Positions 9,786 to 24,437 of a stretch of DNA of 64,000 bases are shown here, piece by piece. The notes under the pieces are model-generated. The model ran no database searches and was not told the DNA's origin. It worked only from the letters and a program-made list of their open reading frames with translations. The stretch comes from Nemertoderma westbladi (taxonomy: Eukaryota; Xenacoelomorpha; Nemertodermatida; Nemertodermatidae), in NCBI GenBank assembly GCA_032718475.1, contig JAUCBJ010000640.1:1-64000 (forward strand), written 5' to 3'. Made by a program: the position numbers and the translations under genes. Position 1 is the stretch's first letter, and each line of letters begins with the position of its first letter.

Positions 9786-12537
9786 AGAGTTCAGGTTAAT
9801 ATACCCCCGAGGTGAGTAAATAAAGAGAGAGTTTAGGTTAATATACCTCCGAGGTGAGTAAATAAAGAGGGAGTTTAGGTTAATATACCTCCGAGGTGAG
9901 TAAATAAAGAGAGAGTTCAGGTTAATATACCCCGAGGTGAGTAAATAAAGAGAGAGTTTAGGTTAATATACCTCCGAGGTGAGTAAATAAAGAGAGAGTT
10001 TAGGTTAATATACCTCCGAGGTGAGTAAATAAAGAGGGAGTTTAGGTTAATATACCTCCGAGGTGAGTAAATAAAGAGAGAGTTCAGGTTAATATACCCC
10101 GAGGTGAGTAAATAAAGAGAGAGTTTAGGTTAATATACCTCCGAGGTGAGTAAATAAAGAGAGAGTTTAGGTTAATATACCCCGAGGTGAGTAAATAAAG
10201 AGAGAGTTCAGGTTAATATACCCCCGAGGTGAGTAAATAAAGAGAGAGTTTAGGTTAATATACCCCGAGGTGAGTAAATAAAGAGAGAGTTCAGGTTAAT
10301 ATACCCCCGAGGTGAGTAAATAAAGAGAGAGTTTAGGTTAATATACCTCCGAGGTGAGTAAATAAAGAGGGAGTTTAGGTTAATATACCTCCGAGGTGAG
10401 TAAATAAAGAGGGAGTTTAGGTTAATATACCTCCGAGGTGAGTAAATAAAGAGAGAGTTTAGGTTAATATACCTCCGAGGTGAGTAAATAAAGAGGGAGT
10501 TTAGGTTAATATACCTCCGAGGTGAGTAAATAAAGAGAGAGTTCAGGTTAATATACCCCGAGGTGAGTAAATAAAGAGAGAGTTTAGGTTAATATACCTC
10601 CGAGGTGAGTAAATAAAGAGAGAGTTCAGGTTAATATACCCCGAGGTGAGTAAATAAAGAGGGAGTTTAGGTTAATATACCTCCGAGGTGAGTAAATAAA
10701 GAGAGAGTTCAGGTTAATATACCCCGAGGTGAGTAAATAAAGAGAGAGTTCAGGTTAATATACCCCGAGGTGAGTAAATAAAGAGGGAGTTTAGGTTAAT
10801 ATACCTCCGAGGTGAGTAAATAAAGAGAGAGTTCAGGTTAATATACCCCGAGGTGAGTAAATAAAGAGGGAGTTTAGGTTAATATACCTCCGAGGTGAGT
10901 AAATAAAGAGAGAGTTCAGGTTAATATACCCCGAGGTGAGTAAATAAAGAGGGAGTTTAGGTTAATATACCTCCGAGGTGAGTAAATAAAGAGAGAGTTC
11001 AGGTTAATATACCCCGAGGTGAGTAAATAGAGAGAGAGTTTAGGTTAATATACCTCCGAGGTGAGTAAATAAAGAGAGAGTTTAGGTTAATATACCTCCG
11101 AGGTGAGTAAATAAAGAGAGAGTTCAGGTTAATATACCCCGAGGTGAGTAAATAAAGAGGGAGTTTAGGTTAATATACCTCCGAGGTGAGTAAATAAAGA
11201 GAGAGTTTAGGTTAATATACCTCCGAGGTGAGTAAATAAAGAGAGAGTTTAGGTTAATATACCTCCGAGGTGAGTAAATAAAGAGAGAGTTCAGGTTAAT
11301 ATACCCCCGAGGTGAGTAAATAAAGAGAGAGTTTAGGTTAATATACCCCCGAGGTGAGTAAATAAAGAGAGAGTTTAGGTTAATATACCCCGAGGTGAGT
11401 AAATAAAGAGAGAGTTTAGGTTAATATACCTCCGAGGTGAGTAAATAAAGAGAGAGTTTAGGTTAATATACCTCCGAGGTGAGTAAATAAAGAGAGAGTT
11501 CAGGTTAATATACCCCGAGGTGAGTAAATAAAGAGGGAGTTTAGGTTAATATACCTCCGAGGTGAGTAAATAAAGAGAGAGTTCAGGTTAATATACCCCC
11601 GAGGTGAGTAAATAAAGAGAGAGTTTAGGTTAATATACCTCCGAGGTGAGTAAATAAAGAGGGAGTTTAGGTTAATATACCTCCGAGGTGAGTAAATAAA
11701 GAGAGAGTTCAGGTTAATATACCCCGAGGTGAGTAAATAAAGAGAGAGTTTAGGTTAATATACCTCCGAGGTGAGTAAATAAAGAGAGAGTTTAGGTTAA
11801 TATACCTCCGAGGTGAGTAAATAAAGAGGGAGTTTAGGTTAATATACCTCCGAGGTGAGTAAATAAAGAGAGAGTTCAGGTTAATATACCCCGAGGTGAG
11901 TAAATAAAGAGAGAGTTTAGGTTAATATACCTCCGAGGTGAGTAAATAAAGAGAGAGTTTAGGTTAATATACCCCGAGGTGAGTAAATAAAGAGAGAGTT
12001 CAGGTTAATATACCCCCGAGGTGAGTAAATAAAGAGAGAGTTTAGGTTAATATACCCCGAGGTGAGTAAATAAAGAGAGAGTTCAGGTTAATATACCCCC
12101 GAGGTGAGTAAATAAAGAGAGAGTTTAGGTTAATATACCTCCGAGGTGAGTAAATAAAGAGGGAGTTTAGGTTAATATACCTCCGAGGTGAGTAAATAAA
12201 GAGGGAGTTTAGGTTAATATACCTCCGAGGTGAGTAAATAAAGAGAGAGTTTAGGTTAATATACCTCCGAGGTGAGTAAATAAAGAGGGAGTTTAGGTTA
12301 ATATACCTCCGAGGTGAGTAAATAAAGAGAGAGTTCAGGTTAATATACCCCGAGGTGAGTAAATAAAGAGAGAGTTTAGGTTAATATACCTCCGAGGTGA
12401 GTAAATAAAGAGAGAGTTCAGGTTAATATACCCCGAGGTGAGTAAATAAAGAGGGAGTTTAGGTTAATATACCTCCGAGGTGAGTAAATAAAGAGAGAGT
12501 TCAGGTTAATATACCCCGAGGTGAGTAAATAAAGAGA
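9318..12537 (+). repeat. 1792-bp higher-order repeat with ~1.4 kb of matching variant order
   Basis: About 9318-10745 matches about 11110-12537 unit by unit. Anchors 9489/11281 and 10209/12001 both give an offset of 1792. Just left of this the offset falls to 1750 (AATAG units at 9276 and 11026) because the right copy has one extra 42-bp unit. The match breaks near 10745/12537, where one copy has TTCAGG and the other TTTAGG. Confidence 0.8.
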
Positions 12538-14919
12538 GAGTTTAGGTTAATATACCCCCGAGGTGAGTAAATAAAGAGAGAGTTTAGGTTAATATACCTC
12601 CGAGGTGAGTAAATAAAGAGGGAGTTTAGGTTAATATACCTCCGAGGTGAGTAAATAAAGAGAGAGTTCAGGTTAATATACCTCCGAGGTGAGTAAATAA
12701 AGAGAGAGTTCAGGTTAATATACCTCCGAGGTGAGTAAATAAAGAGAGAGTTTAGGTTAATATACCTCCGAGGTGAGTAAATAAAGAGGGAGTTTAGGTT
12801 AATATACCTCCGAGGTGAGTAAATAAAGAGAGAGTTCAGGTTAATATACCCCCGAGGTGAGTAAATAAAGAGAGAGTTTAGGTTAATATACCCCCGAGGT
12901 GAGTAAATAAAGAGAGAGTTTAGGTTAATATACCTCCGAGGTGAGTAAATAAAGAGGGAGTTTAGGTTAATATACCTCCGAGGTGAGTAAATAAAGAGAG
13001 AGTTTAGGTTAATATACCCCCGAGGTGAGTAAATAAAGAGAGAGTTCAGGTTAATATACCCCGAGGTGAGTAAATAAAGAGGGAGTTTAGGTTAATATAC
13101 CTCCGAGGTGAGTAAATAAAGAGGGAGTTTAGGTTAATATACCTCCGAGGTGAGTAAATAAAGAGAGAGTTTAGGTTAATATACCCCCGAGGTGAGTAAA
13201 TAAAGAGAGAGTTCAGGTTAATATACCCCGAGGTGAGTAAATAAAGAGAGAGTTTAGGTTAATATACCCCCGAGGTGAGTAAATAAAGAGAGAGTTCAGG
13301 TTAATATACCCCGAGGTGAGTAAATAAAGAGGGAGTTTAGGTTAATATACCTCCGAGGTGAGTAAATAAAGAGAGAGTTCAGGTTAATATACCCCGAGGT
13401 GAGTAAATAAAGAGAGAGTTTAGGTTAATATACCCCGAGGTGAGTAAATAAAGAGAGAGTTTAGGTTAATATACCTCCGAGGTGAGTAAATAAAGAGAGA
13501 GTTCAGGTTAATATACCCCCGAGGTGAGTAAATAAAGAGAGAGTTTAGGTTAATATACCTCCGAGGTGAGTAAATAAAGAGGGAGTTTAGGTTAATATAC
13601 CTCCGAGGTGAGTAAATAAAGAGAGAGTTCAGGTTAATACACCCCGAGGTGAGTAAATAAAGAGAGAGTTTAGGTTAATATACCCCCGAGGTGAGTAAAT
13701 AAAGAGAGAGTTCAGGTTAATATACCCCCGAGGTGAGTAAATAAAGAGAGAGTTTAGGTTAATATACCCCCGAGGTGAGTAAATAAAGAGAGAGTTTAGG
13801 TTAATATACCTCCGAGGTGAGTAAATAAAGAGAGAGTTTAGGTTAATATACCCCCGAGGTGAGTAAATAAAGAGAGAGTTTAGGTTAATATACCCCCGAG
13901 GTGAGTAAATAAAGAGAGAGTTTAGGTTAATATACCTCCGCGGTGAGTAAATAAAGAGAGAGTTTAGGTTAATATACCCCCGAGGTGAGTAAATAAAGAG
14001 AGAGTTTAGGTTAATATACCCCCGAGGTGAGTAAATAAAGAGAGAGTTTAGGTTAATATACCCCCGAGGTGAGTAAATAAAGAGAGAGTTCAGGTTAATA
14101 TACCTCCGAGGTGAGTAAATAAAGAGAGAGTTCAGGTTAATATACCCCGAGGTGAGTAAATAAAGAGGGAGTTTAGGTTAATATACCTCCGAGGTGAGTA
14201 AATAAAGAGAGAGTTCAGGTTAATATACCTCCGAGGTGAGTAAATAAAGAGAGAGTTTAGGTTAATATACCCCCGAGGTGAGTAAATAAAGAGAGAGTTT
14301 AGGTTAATATACCCCCGAGGTGAGTAAATAAAGAGAGAGTTCAGGTTAATATACCTCCGAGATGAGTAAATAAAGAGAGAGTTCAGGTTAATATACCTCC
14401 GAGGTGAGTAAATAAAGAGAGAGTTTAGGTTAATATACCCCGAGGTGAGTAAATAAAGAGAGAGTTTAGGTTAATATACCCCCGAGGTGAGTAAATAAAG
14501 AGAGAGTTTAGGTTAATATACCCCCGAGGTGAGTAAATAAAGAGAGAGTTTAGGTTAATATACCCCGAGGTGAGTAAATAAAGAGAGAGTTTAGGTTAAT
14601 ATACCCCCGAGGTGAGTAAATAAAGAGAGAGTTTAGGTTAATATACCCCCGAGGTGAGTAAATAAAGAGAGAGTTTAGGTTAATATACCCCCGAGGTTAG
14701 TAAATAAAGAGAGAGTTTAGGTTAATATACCTCCGAGGTGAGTAAATAAAGAGAGAGTTCAGGTTAATATACCCCGAGGTGAGTAAATAAAGAGAGAGTT
14801 TAGGTTAATATACCTCCGAGGTGAGTAAATAAAGAGAGAGTTTAGGTTAATATACCCCGAGGTTAGTAAATAAAGAGAGAGTTTAGGTTAATATACCCCC
14901 GAGGTGAGTAAATAAAGAG

Positions 14920-17900
14920 GGAGTAGTTCAGGTTAATATAACTCCGAGGTGAGTAAATAAAGAGGGAGTTTAGGTTAATATACCCCCGAGGTGAGTAAAT
15001 AAAGAGGGAGTTTAGGTTAATATACCCCCGAGGTGAGTAAATAAAGAGAGAGTTTAGGTTAATATACCCCCGAGGTGAGTAAATAAAGAGAGAGTAGTTC
15101 AGGTTAATATACCCCCGAGGTGAGTAAATAAAGAGAGAGTTTAGGTTAATATACCCCCGAGGTGAGTAAATAAAGAGAGAGTTCAGGTTAATATACCCCC
15201 GAGGTGAGTAAATAAAGAGAGAGTTTAGGTTAATATACCTCCGAGGTGAGTAAATAAAGAGAGAGTTTAGGTTAATATACCCCCGAGGTGAGTAAATAAA
15301 GAGAGAGTTTAGGTTAATATACCTCCGAGGTGAGTAAATAAAGAGGGAGTTTAGGTTAATATACCCCCGAGGTGAGTAAATAAAGAGAGAGTTTAGGTTA
15401 ATATACCCCCGAGGTGAGTAAATAAAGAGAGAGTTTAGGTTAATATACCCCCGAGGTGAGTAAATAAAGAGAGAGTTCAGGTTAATATACCTCCGAGATG
15501 AGTAAATAAAGAGAGAGTTCAGGTTAATATACCTCCGAGGTGAGTAAATAAAGAGAGAGTTTAGGTTAATATACCCCGAGGTGAGTAAATAAAGAGAGAG
15601 TTTAGGTTAATATACCCCCGAGGTGAGTAAATAAAGAGAGAGTTCAGGTTAATATACCTCCGAGATGAGTAAATAAAGAGAGAGTTCAGGTTAATATACC
15701 TCCGAGGTGAGTAAATAAAGAGAGAGTTTAGGTTAATATACCCCGAGGTGAGTAAATAAAGAGAGAGTTTAGGTTAATATACCCCCGAGGTGAGTAAATA
15801 AAGAGAGAGTAGTTCAGGTTAATATACCCCCGAGGTGAGTAAATAAAGAGAGAGTTTAGGTTAATATACCCCCGAGGTGAGTAAATAAAGAGAGAGTTCA
15901 GGTTAATATACCTCCGAGATGAGTAAATAAAGAGAGAGTTCAGGTTAATATACCTCCGAGGTGAGTAAATAAAGAGAGAGTTTAGGTTAATATACCTCCG
16001 AGGTGAGTAAATAAAGAGAGAGTTTAGGTTAATATACCCCCGAGGTGAGTAAATAAAGAGAGAGTTTAGGTTAATATACCCCCGAGGTGAGTAAATAAAG
16101 AGAGAGTTCAGGTTAATATACCTCCGAGGTGAGTAAATAAAGAGGGAGTAGTTCAGGTTAATATACCCCCGAGGTGAGTAAATAAAGAGAGAGTTTAGGT
16201 TAATATACCTCCGAGGTGAGTAAATAAAGAGAGAGTTCAGGTTAATATACCTCCGAGATGAGTAAATAAAGAGAGAGTTCAGGTTAATATACCTCCGAGG
16301 TGAGTAAATAAAGAGAGAGTTTAGGTTAATATACCCCCGAGGTGAGTAAATAAAGAGAGAGTTTAGGTTAATATACCCCCGAGGTGAGTAAATAAAGAGA
16401 GAGTTCAGGTTAATATACCTCCGAGGTGAGTAAATAAAGAGGGAGTAGTTCAGGTTAATATACCCCCGAGGTGAGTAAATAAAGAGAGAGTTTAGGTTAA
16501 TATACCTCCGAGGTGAGTAAATAAAGAGGGAGTAGTTCAGGTTAATATACCTCCGAGGTGAGTAAATAAAGAGAGAGTTCAGGTTAATATACCTCCGAGG
16601 TGAGTAAATAAAGAGGGAGTAGTTCAGGTTAATATACTTCCGAGGTGAGTAAATAAAGAGAGAGTAGTTCAGGTTAATATACTTCCGAGGTGAGTAAATA
16701 AAGAGAGAGTAGTTCAGGTTAATATACCTCCGAGGTGAGTAAATAAAGAGGGAGTTTAGGTTAATATACCCCCGAGGTGAGTAAATAAAGAGAGAGTTTA
16801 GGTTAATATACCTCCGAGGTGAGTAAATAAAGAGAGAGTTTAGGTTAATATACCTCCGAGGTGAGTAAATAAAGAGAGAGTTTAGGTTAATATACCTCCG
16901 AGGTGAGTAAATAAAGAGAGAGTTTAGGTTAATATACCCCCGAGGTGAGTAAATAAAGAGAGAGTTCAGGTTAATATACCTCCGAGGTGAGTAAATAAAG
17001 AGGGAGTAGTTCAGGTTAATATACCCCCGAGGTGAGTAAATAAAGAGAGAGTTCAGGTTAATATACCCCCGAGGTGAGTAAATAAAGAGAGAGTTCAGGT
17101 TAATATACCCCCGAGGTGAGTAAATAAAGAGAGAGTTCAGGTTAATATACCCCCGAGGTGAGTAAATAAAGAGAGAGTTCAGGTTAATATACCCCCGAGG
17201 TGAGTAAATAAAGAGAGAGTTCAGGTTAATATACCTCCGAGGTGAGTAAATAAAGAGGGAGTAGTTCAGGTTAATATACCCCCGAGGTGAGTAAATAAAG
17301 AGAGAGTTCAGGTTAATATACCTCCGAGGTGAGTAAATAAAGAGAGAGTTTAGGTTAATATACCCCCGAGGTGAGTAAATAAAGAGAGAGTTTAGGTTAA
17401 TATACCTCCGAGGTGAGTAAATAAAGAGGGAGTAGTTCAGGTTAATATACCTCCGAGGTGAGTAAATAAAGAGAGAGTTTAGGTTAATATACCCCCGAGG
17501 TGAGTAAATAAAGAGAGAGTTTAGGTTAATATACCCCCGAGGTGAGTAAATAAAGAGAGAGTTCAGGTTAATATACCTCCGAGGTGAGTAAATAAAGAGG
17601 GAGTAGTTCAGGTTAATATACTTCCGAGGTGAGTAAATAAAGAGAGAGTAGTTCAGGTTAATATACCTCCGAGGTGAGTAAATAAAGAGGGAGTTTAGGT
17701 TAATATACCCCCGAGGTGAGTAAATAAAGAGAGAGTTTAGGTTAATATACCTCCGAGGTGAGTAAATAAAGAGGGAGTAGTTCAGGTTAATATACTTCCG
17801 AGGTGAGTAAATAAAGAGAGAGTAGTTCAGGTTAATATACCTCCGAGGTGAGTAAATAAAGAGGGAGTTTAGGTTAATATACCCCCGAGGTGAGTAAATA

Positions 17901-20900
17901 AAGAGAGAGTTTAGGTTAATATACCTCCGAGGTGAGTAAATAAAGAGAGAGTTTAGGTTAATATACCTCCGAGGTGAGTAAATAAAGAGAGAGTTTAGGT
18001 TAATATACCCCCGAGGTGAGTAAATAAAGAGGGAGTTTAGGTTAATATACCCCCGAGGTGAGTAAATAAAGAGGGAGTAGTTCAGGTTAATATACCCCCG
18101 AGGTGAGTAAATAAAGAGAGAGTTTAGGTTAATATACCTCCGAGGTGAGTAAATAAAGAGGGAGTAGTTCAGGTTAATATACCCCCGAGGTGAGTAAATA
18201 AAGAGAGAGTTTAGGTTAATATACCTCCGAGGTGAGTAAATAAAGAGAGAGTTTAGGTTAATATACCTCCGAGGTGAGTAAATAAAGAGGGAGTAGTTTA
18301 GGTTAATATACCTCCGAGGTGAGTAAATAAAGAGGGAGTAGTTCAGGTTAATATACCTCCGAGGTGAGTAAATAAAGAGGGAGTTTAGGTTAATATACCC
18401 CCGAGGTGAGTAAATAAAGAGAGAGTTTAGGTTAATATACCCCCGAGGTGAGTAAATAAAGAGAGAGTTTAGGTTAATATACCTCCGAGGTGAGTAAATA
18501 AAGAGAGAGTTCAGGTTAATATACCCCCGAGGTGAGTAAATAAAGAGGGAGTAGTTCAGGTTAATATACCTCCGAGGTGAGTAAATAAAGAGGGAGTTTA
18601 GGTTAATATACCCCCGAGGTGAGTAAATAAAGAGAGAGTTTAGGTTAATATACCCCCGAGGTGAGTAAATAAAGAGAGAGTTTAGGTTAATATACCTCCG
18701 AGGTGAGTAAATAAAGAGAGAGTTCAGGTTAATATACCCCCGAGGTGAGTAAATAAAGAGGGAGTTCAGGTTAATATACCTCCGATGTGAGTAAATAAAG
18801 AGAGAGTTTAGGTTAATATACCCCCGAGGTGAGTAAATAAAGAGGGAGTAGTTCAGGTTAATATACCCCGAGGTGAGTAAATAAAGAGGGAGTTCAGGTT
18901 AATATACCTCCGATGTGAGTAAATAAAGAGAGAGTTTAGGTTAATATACCCCCGAGGTGAGTAAATAAAGAGGGAGTAGTTCAGGTTAATATACCTCCGC
19001 GGTGAGTAAATAAAGAGAGAGTTTAGGTTAATATACCTCCGAGGTGAGTAAATAAAGAGAGAGTTTAGGTTAATATACCTCCGAGGTGAGTAAATAAAGA
19101 GAGAGTTTAGGTTAATATACCCCCGAGGTGAGTAAATAAAGAGAGAGTTTAGGTTAATATACCTCCGAGGTGAGTAAATAAAGAGAGAGTTTAGGTTAAT
19201 ATACCCCCGAGGTGAGTAAATAAAGAGAGAGTTTAGGTTAATATACCTCCGAGGTGAGTAAATAAAGAGAGAGTTTAGGTTAATATACCCCCGAGGTGAG
19301 TAAATAAAGAGGGAGTAGTTCAGGTTAATATACCCCGAGGTGAGTAAATAAAGAGAGAGTTCAGGTTAATATACCTCCGAGGTGAGTAAATAAAGAGAGA
19401 GTTTAGGTTAATATACCCCCGAGGTGAGTAAATAAAGAGGGAGTAGTTCAGGTTAATATACCCCCGAGGTGAGTAAATAAAGAGGGAGTTTAGGTTAATA
19501 TACCTCCGAGGTGAGTAAATAAAGAGAGAGTTTAGGTTAATATACCCCCGAGGTGAGTAAATAAAGAGAGAGTTCAGGTTAATATACCTCCGAGGTGAGT
19601 AAATAAAGAGAGAGTTTAGGTTAATATACCCCGAGGTGAGTAAATAAAGAGAGAGTTTAGGTTAATATACCTCCGAGGTGAGTAAATAAAGAGGGAGTAG
19701 TTCAGGTTAATATACTTCCGAGGTGAGTAAATAAAGAGGGAGTTTAGGTTAATATACCCCCGAGGTGAGTAAATAAAGAGAGAGTAGTTCAGGTTAATAT
19801 ACCCCCGAGGTGAGTAAATAAAGAGAGAGTTTAGGTTAATATACCTCCGAGGTGAGTAAATAAAGAGGGAGTTTAGGTTAATATACCTCCGAGGTGAGTA
19901 AATAAAGAGAGAGTAGTTCAGGTTAATATACCCCCGAGGTGAGTAAATAAAGAGAGAGTTTAGGTTAATATACCTCCGAGGTGAGTAAATAAAGAGGGAG
20001 TTTAGGTTAATATACCCCCGAGGTGAGTAAATAAAGAGAGAGTAGTTCAGGTTAATATACCCCCGAGGTGAGTAAATAAAGAGAGAGTTTAGGTTAATAT
20101 ACCCCCGAGGTGAGTAAATAAAGAGAGAGTTTAGGTTAATATACCCCCGAGGTGAGTAAATAAAGAGAGAGTTCAGGTTAATATACCTCCGAGGTGAGTA
20201 AATAAAGAGAGAGTTTAGGTTAATATACCCCGAGGTGAGTAAATAAAGAGAGAGTTTAGGTTAATATACCCCCGAGGTGAGTAAATAAAGAGAGAGTAGT
20301 TCAGGTTAATATACCCCCGAGGTGAGTAAATAAAGAGAGAGTTTAGGTTAATATACCCCCGAGGTGAGTAAATAAAGAGAGAGTTTAGGTTAATATACCC
20401 CCGAGGTGAGTAAATAAAGAGAGAGTTCAGGTTAATATACCTCCGAGGTGAGTAAATAAAGAGAGAGTTTAGGTTAATATACCTCCGAGGTGAGTAAATA
20501 AAGAGAGAGTTTAGGTTAATATACCTCCGAGGTGAGTAAATAAAGAGAGAGTTTAGGTTAATATACCCCGAGGTGAGTAAATAAAGAGGGAGTAGTTCAG
20601 GTTAATATACCTCCGAGGTGAGTAAATAAAGAGAGAGTTTAGGTTAATATACCTCCGAGGTGAGTAAATAAAGAGAGAGTTTAGGTTAATATACCCCGAG
20701 GTGAGTAAATAAAGAGGGAGTAGTTCAGGTTAATATACCTCCGAGGTGAGTAAATAAAGAGGGAGTAGTTCAGGTTAATATACCCCGAGGTGAGTAAATA
20801 AAGAGGGAGTTTAGGTTAATATACCCCCGAGGTGAGTAAATAAAGAGGGAGTAGTTCAGGTTAATATACCTCCGAGGTGAGTAAATAAAGAGGGAGTAGT

Positions 20901-21950
20901 TCAGGTTAATATACTTCCGAGGTGAGTAAATAAAGAGAGAGTTCAGGTTAATATACCCCCGAGGTGAGTAAATAAAGAGGGAGTTTAGGTTAATATACCC
21001 CGAGGTGAGTAAATAAAGAGGGAGTAGTTCAGGTTAATATACTTCCGAGGTGAGTAAATAAAGAGAGAGTTCAGGTTAATATACCCCCGAGGTGAGTAAA
21101 TAAAGAGAGAGTTTAGGTTAATATACCCCGAGGTGAGTAAATAAAGAGGGAGTAGTTCAGGTTAATATACCTCCGAGGTGAGTAAATAAAGAGAGAGTTT
21201 AGGTTAATATACCTCCGAGGTGAGTAAATAAAGAGAGAGTTTAGGTTAATATACCTCCGAGGTGAGTAAATAAAGAGAGAGTTCAGGTTAATATACCTCC
21301 GAGGTGAGTAAATAAAGAGAGAGTTTAGGTTAATATACCTCCGAGGTGAGTAAATAAAGAGAGAGTTTAGGTTAATATACCCCCGAGGTGAGTAAATAAA
21401 GAGAGAGTTTAGGTTAATATACCCCCGATGTGAGTAAATAAAGAGAGAGTTTAGGTTAATATACCCCCGAGGTGAGTAAATAAAGAGAGAGTTCAGGTTA
21501 ATATACCTCCGAGATGAGTAAATAAAGAGAGAGTTCAGGTTAATATACCTCCGAGGTGAGTAAATAAAGAGAGAGTTTAGGTTAATATACCTCCGAGGTG
21601 AGTAAATAAAGAGAGAGTTTAGGTTAATATACCTCCGAGGTGAGTAAATAAAGAGGGAGTAGTTCAGGTTAATATACTTCCGAGGTGAGTAAATAAAGAG
21701 AGAGTTTAGGTTAATATACCCCCGAGGTGAGTAAATAAAGAGGGAGTTTAGGTTAATATACCCCCGAGGTGAGTAAATAAAGAGAGAGTTTAGGTTAATA
21801 TACCTCCGAGGTGAGTAAATAAAGAGGGAGTTCAGGTTAATATACCTCCGAGGTGAGTAAATAAAGAGAGAGTTTAGGTTAATATACCCCCGAGGTGAGT
21901 AAATAAAGAGGGAGTTTAGGTTAATATACCCCGAGGTGAGTAAATAAAGA
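14920..21950 (+). repeat. Transition zone where 45-bp units appear and 41-bp units fade out
   Basis: The GTAGTTCAGG (45-bp) form becomes common from about 14925. ACTTCCGAGG, a rare end variant, clusters near 16637-16690, 17622-17807, 19712, 20911-21050 and 21678. The last 41-bp unit before a long gap is near 21930. Confidence 0.65.
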
Positions 21951-24437
21951 GAGAGTTCAGGTTAATATACCTCCGAGGTGAGTAAATAAAGAGAGAGTTT
22001 AGGTTAATATACCCCCGAGGTGAGTAAATAAAGAGAGAGTTTAGGTTAATATACCCCCGAGGTGAGTAAATAAAGAGAGAGTTTAGGTTAATATACCCCC
22101 GAGGTGAGTAAATAAAGAGAGAGTTTAGGTTAATATACCCCCGAGGTGAGTAAATAAAGAGAGAGTTTAGGTTAATATACCCCCGAGGTGAGTAAATAAA
22201 GAGAGAGTTCAGGTTAATATACCTCCGAGATGAGTAAATAAAGAGAGAGTTCAGGTTAATATACCTCCGAGGTGAGTAAATAAAGAGAGAGTTTAGGTTA
22301 ATATACCTCCGAGGTGAGTAAATAAAGAGAGAGTTTAGGTTAATATACCCCCGAGGTGAGTAAATAAAGAGGGAGTAGTTCAGGTTAATATACCTCCGAG
22401 GTGAGTAAATAAAGAGAGAGTTTAGGTTAATATACCTCCGAGGTGAGTAAATAAAGAGGGAGTTCAGGTTAATATACCCCCGAGGTGAGTAAATAAAGAG
22501 GGAGTAGTTCAGGTTAATATACCTCCGCGGTGAGTAAATAAAGAGAGAGTTTAGGTTAATATACCTCCGAGGTGAGTAAATAAAGAGAGAGTTTAGGTTA
22601 ATATACCCCCGAGGTGAGTAAATAAAGAGGGAGTTTAGGTTAATATACCTCCGAGGTGAGTAAATAAAGAGAGAGTTTAGGTTAATATACCCCCGAGGTG
22701 AGTAAATAAAGAGAGAGTTTAGGTTAATATACCTCCGAGGTGAGTAAATAAAGAGAGAGTAGTTCAGGTTAATATACCCCCGAGGTGAGTAAATAAAGAG
22801 AGAGTTTAGGTTAATATACCTCCGAGGTGAGTAAATAAAGAGAGAGTTTAGGTTAATATACCTCCGAGGTGAGTAAATAAAGAGAGAGTTTAGGTTAATA
22901 TACCTCCGAGGTGAGTAAATAAAGAGAGAGTTTAGGTTAATATACCCCCGAGGTGAGTAAATAAAGAGAGAGTTTAGGTTAATATACCTCCGAGGTGAGT
23001 AAATAAAGAGAGAGTAGTTCAGGTTAATATACCTCCGCGGTGAGTAAATAAAGAGAGAGTTTAGGTTAATATACCTCCGAGGTGAGTAAATAAAGAGAGA
23101 GTTTAGGTTAATATACCTCCGAGGTGAGTAAATAAAGAGAGAGTTTAGGTTAATATACCCCCGAGGTGAGTAAATAAAGAGAGAGTTTAGGTTAATATAC
23201 CTCCGAGGTGAGTAAATAAAGAGAGAGTAGTTCAGGTTAATATACCCCCGAGGTGAGTAAATAAAGAGAGAGTTTAGGTTAATATACCTCCGAGGTGAGT
23301 AAATAAAGAGGGAGTTTAGGTTAATATACCCCCGAGGTGAGTAAATAAAGAGAGAGTTTAGGTTAATATACCCCCGAGGTGAGTAAATAAAGAGAGAGTT
23401 TAGGTTAATATACCTCCGAGGTGAGTAAATAAAGAGAGAGTAGTTCAGGTTAATATACCCCCGAGGTGAGTAAATAAAGAGAGAGTTTAGGTTAATATAC
23501 CTCCGACGTGAGTAAATAAAGAGAGAGTTTAGGTTAATATACCTCCGAGGTGAGTAAATAAAGAGAGAGTTTAGGTTAATATACCCCCGAGGTGAGTAAA
23601 TAAAGAGAGAGTTTAGGTTAATATACCTCCGAGGTGAGTAAATAAAGAGGGAGTTTAGGTTAATATACCCCCGAGGTGAGTAAATAAAGAGAGAGTTTAG
23701 GTTAATATACCTCCGAGGTGAGTAAATAAAGAGAGAGTTTAGGTTAATATACCTCCGAGGTGAGTAAATAAAGAGAGAGTAGTTCAGGTTAATATACCTC
23801 CGAGGTGAGTAAATAAAGAGAGAGTAGTTCAGGTTAATATACCCCCGAGGTGAGTAAATAAAGAGAGAGTTTAGGTTAATATACCTCCGAGGTGAGTAAA
23901 TAAAGAGGGAGTTTAGGTTAATATACCCCCGAGGTGAGTAAATAAAGAGAGAGTTTAGGTTAATATACCTCCGAGGTGAGTAAATAAAGAGAGAGTTTAG
24001 GTTAATATACCCCCGAGGTGAGTAAATAAAGAGAGAGTTTAGGTTAATATACCCCCGAGGTGAGTAAATAAAGAGAGAGTTTAGGTTAATATACCCCCGA
24101 GGTGAGTAAATAAAGAGAGAGTTCAGGTTAATATACCTCCGAGATGAGTAAATAAAGAGAGAGTTCAGGTTAATATACCTCCGAGGTGAGTAAATAAAGA
24201 GAGAGTTTAGGTTAATATACCCCCGAGGTGAGTAAATAAAGAGGGAGTAGTTCAGGTTAATATACCTCCGAGGTGAGTAAATAAAGAGAGAGTTTAGGTT
24301 AATATACCTCCGAGGTGAGTAAATAAAGAGGGAGTTTAGGTTAATATACCTCCGAGGTGAGTAAATAAAGAGAGAGTTCAGGTTAATATACCTCCGAGGT
24401 GAGTAAATAAAGAGAGAGTTTAGGTTAATATACCCCC

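Larger units (their letters stand above)
6840..14920 (+). repeat. Array zone with mixed 41- and 42-bp units and no 45-bp unit
   Basis: The first 41-bp unit (ATACCCCGAGG) appears at about 6844, and these are frequent through this zone. The 45-bp AGTAGTTC form is not seen until about 14925. Markers in the zone include AAATAGAG units at 7984, 8441, 9276 and 11026 and GGTTAG units near 7019, 7769, 14696 and 14861. Confidence 0.75.
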
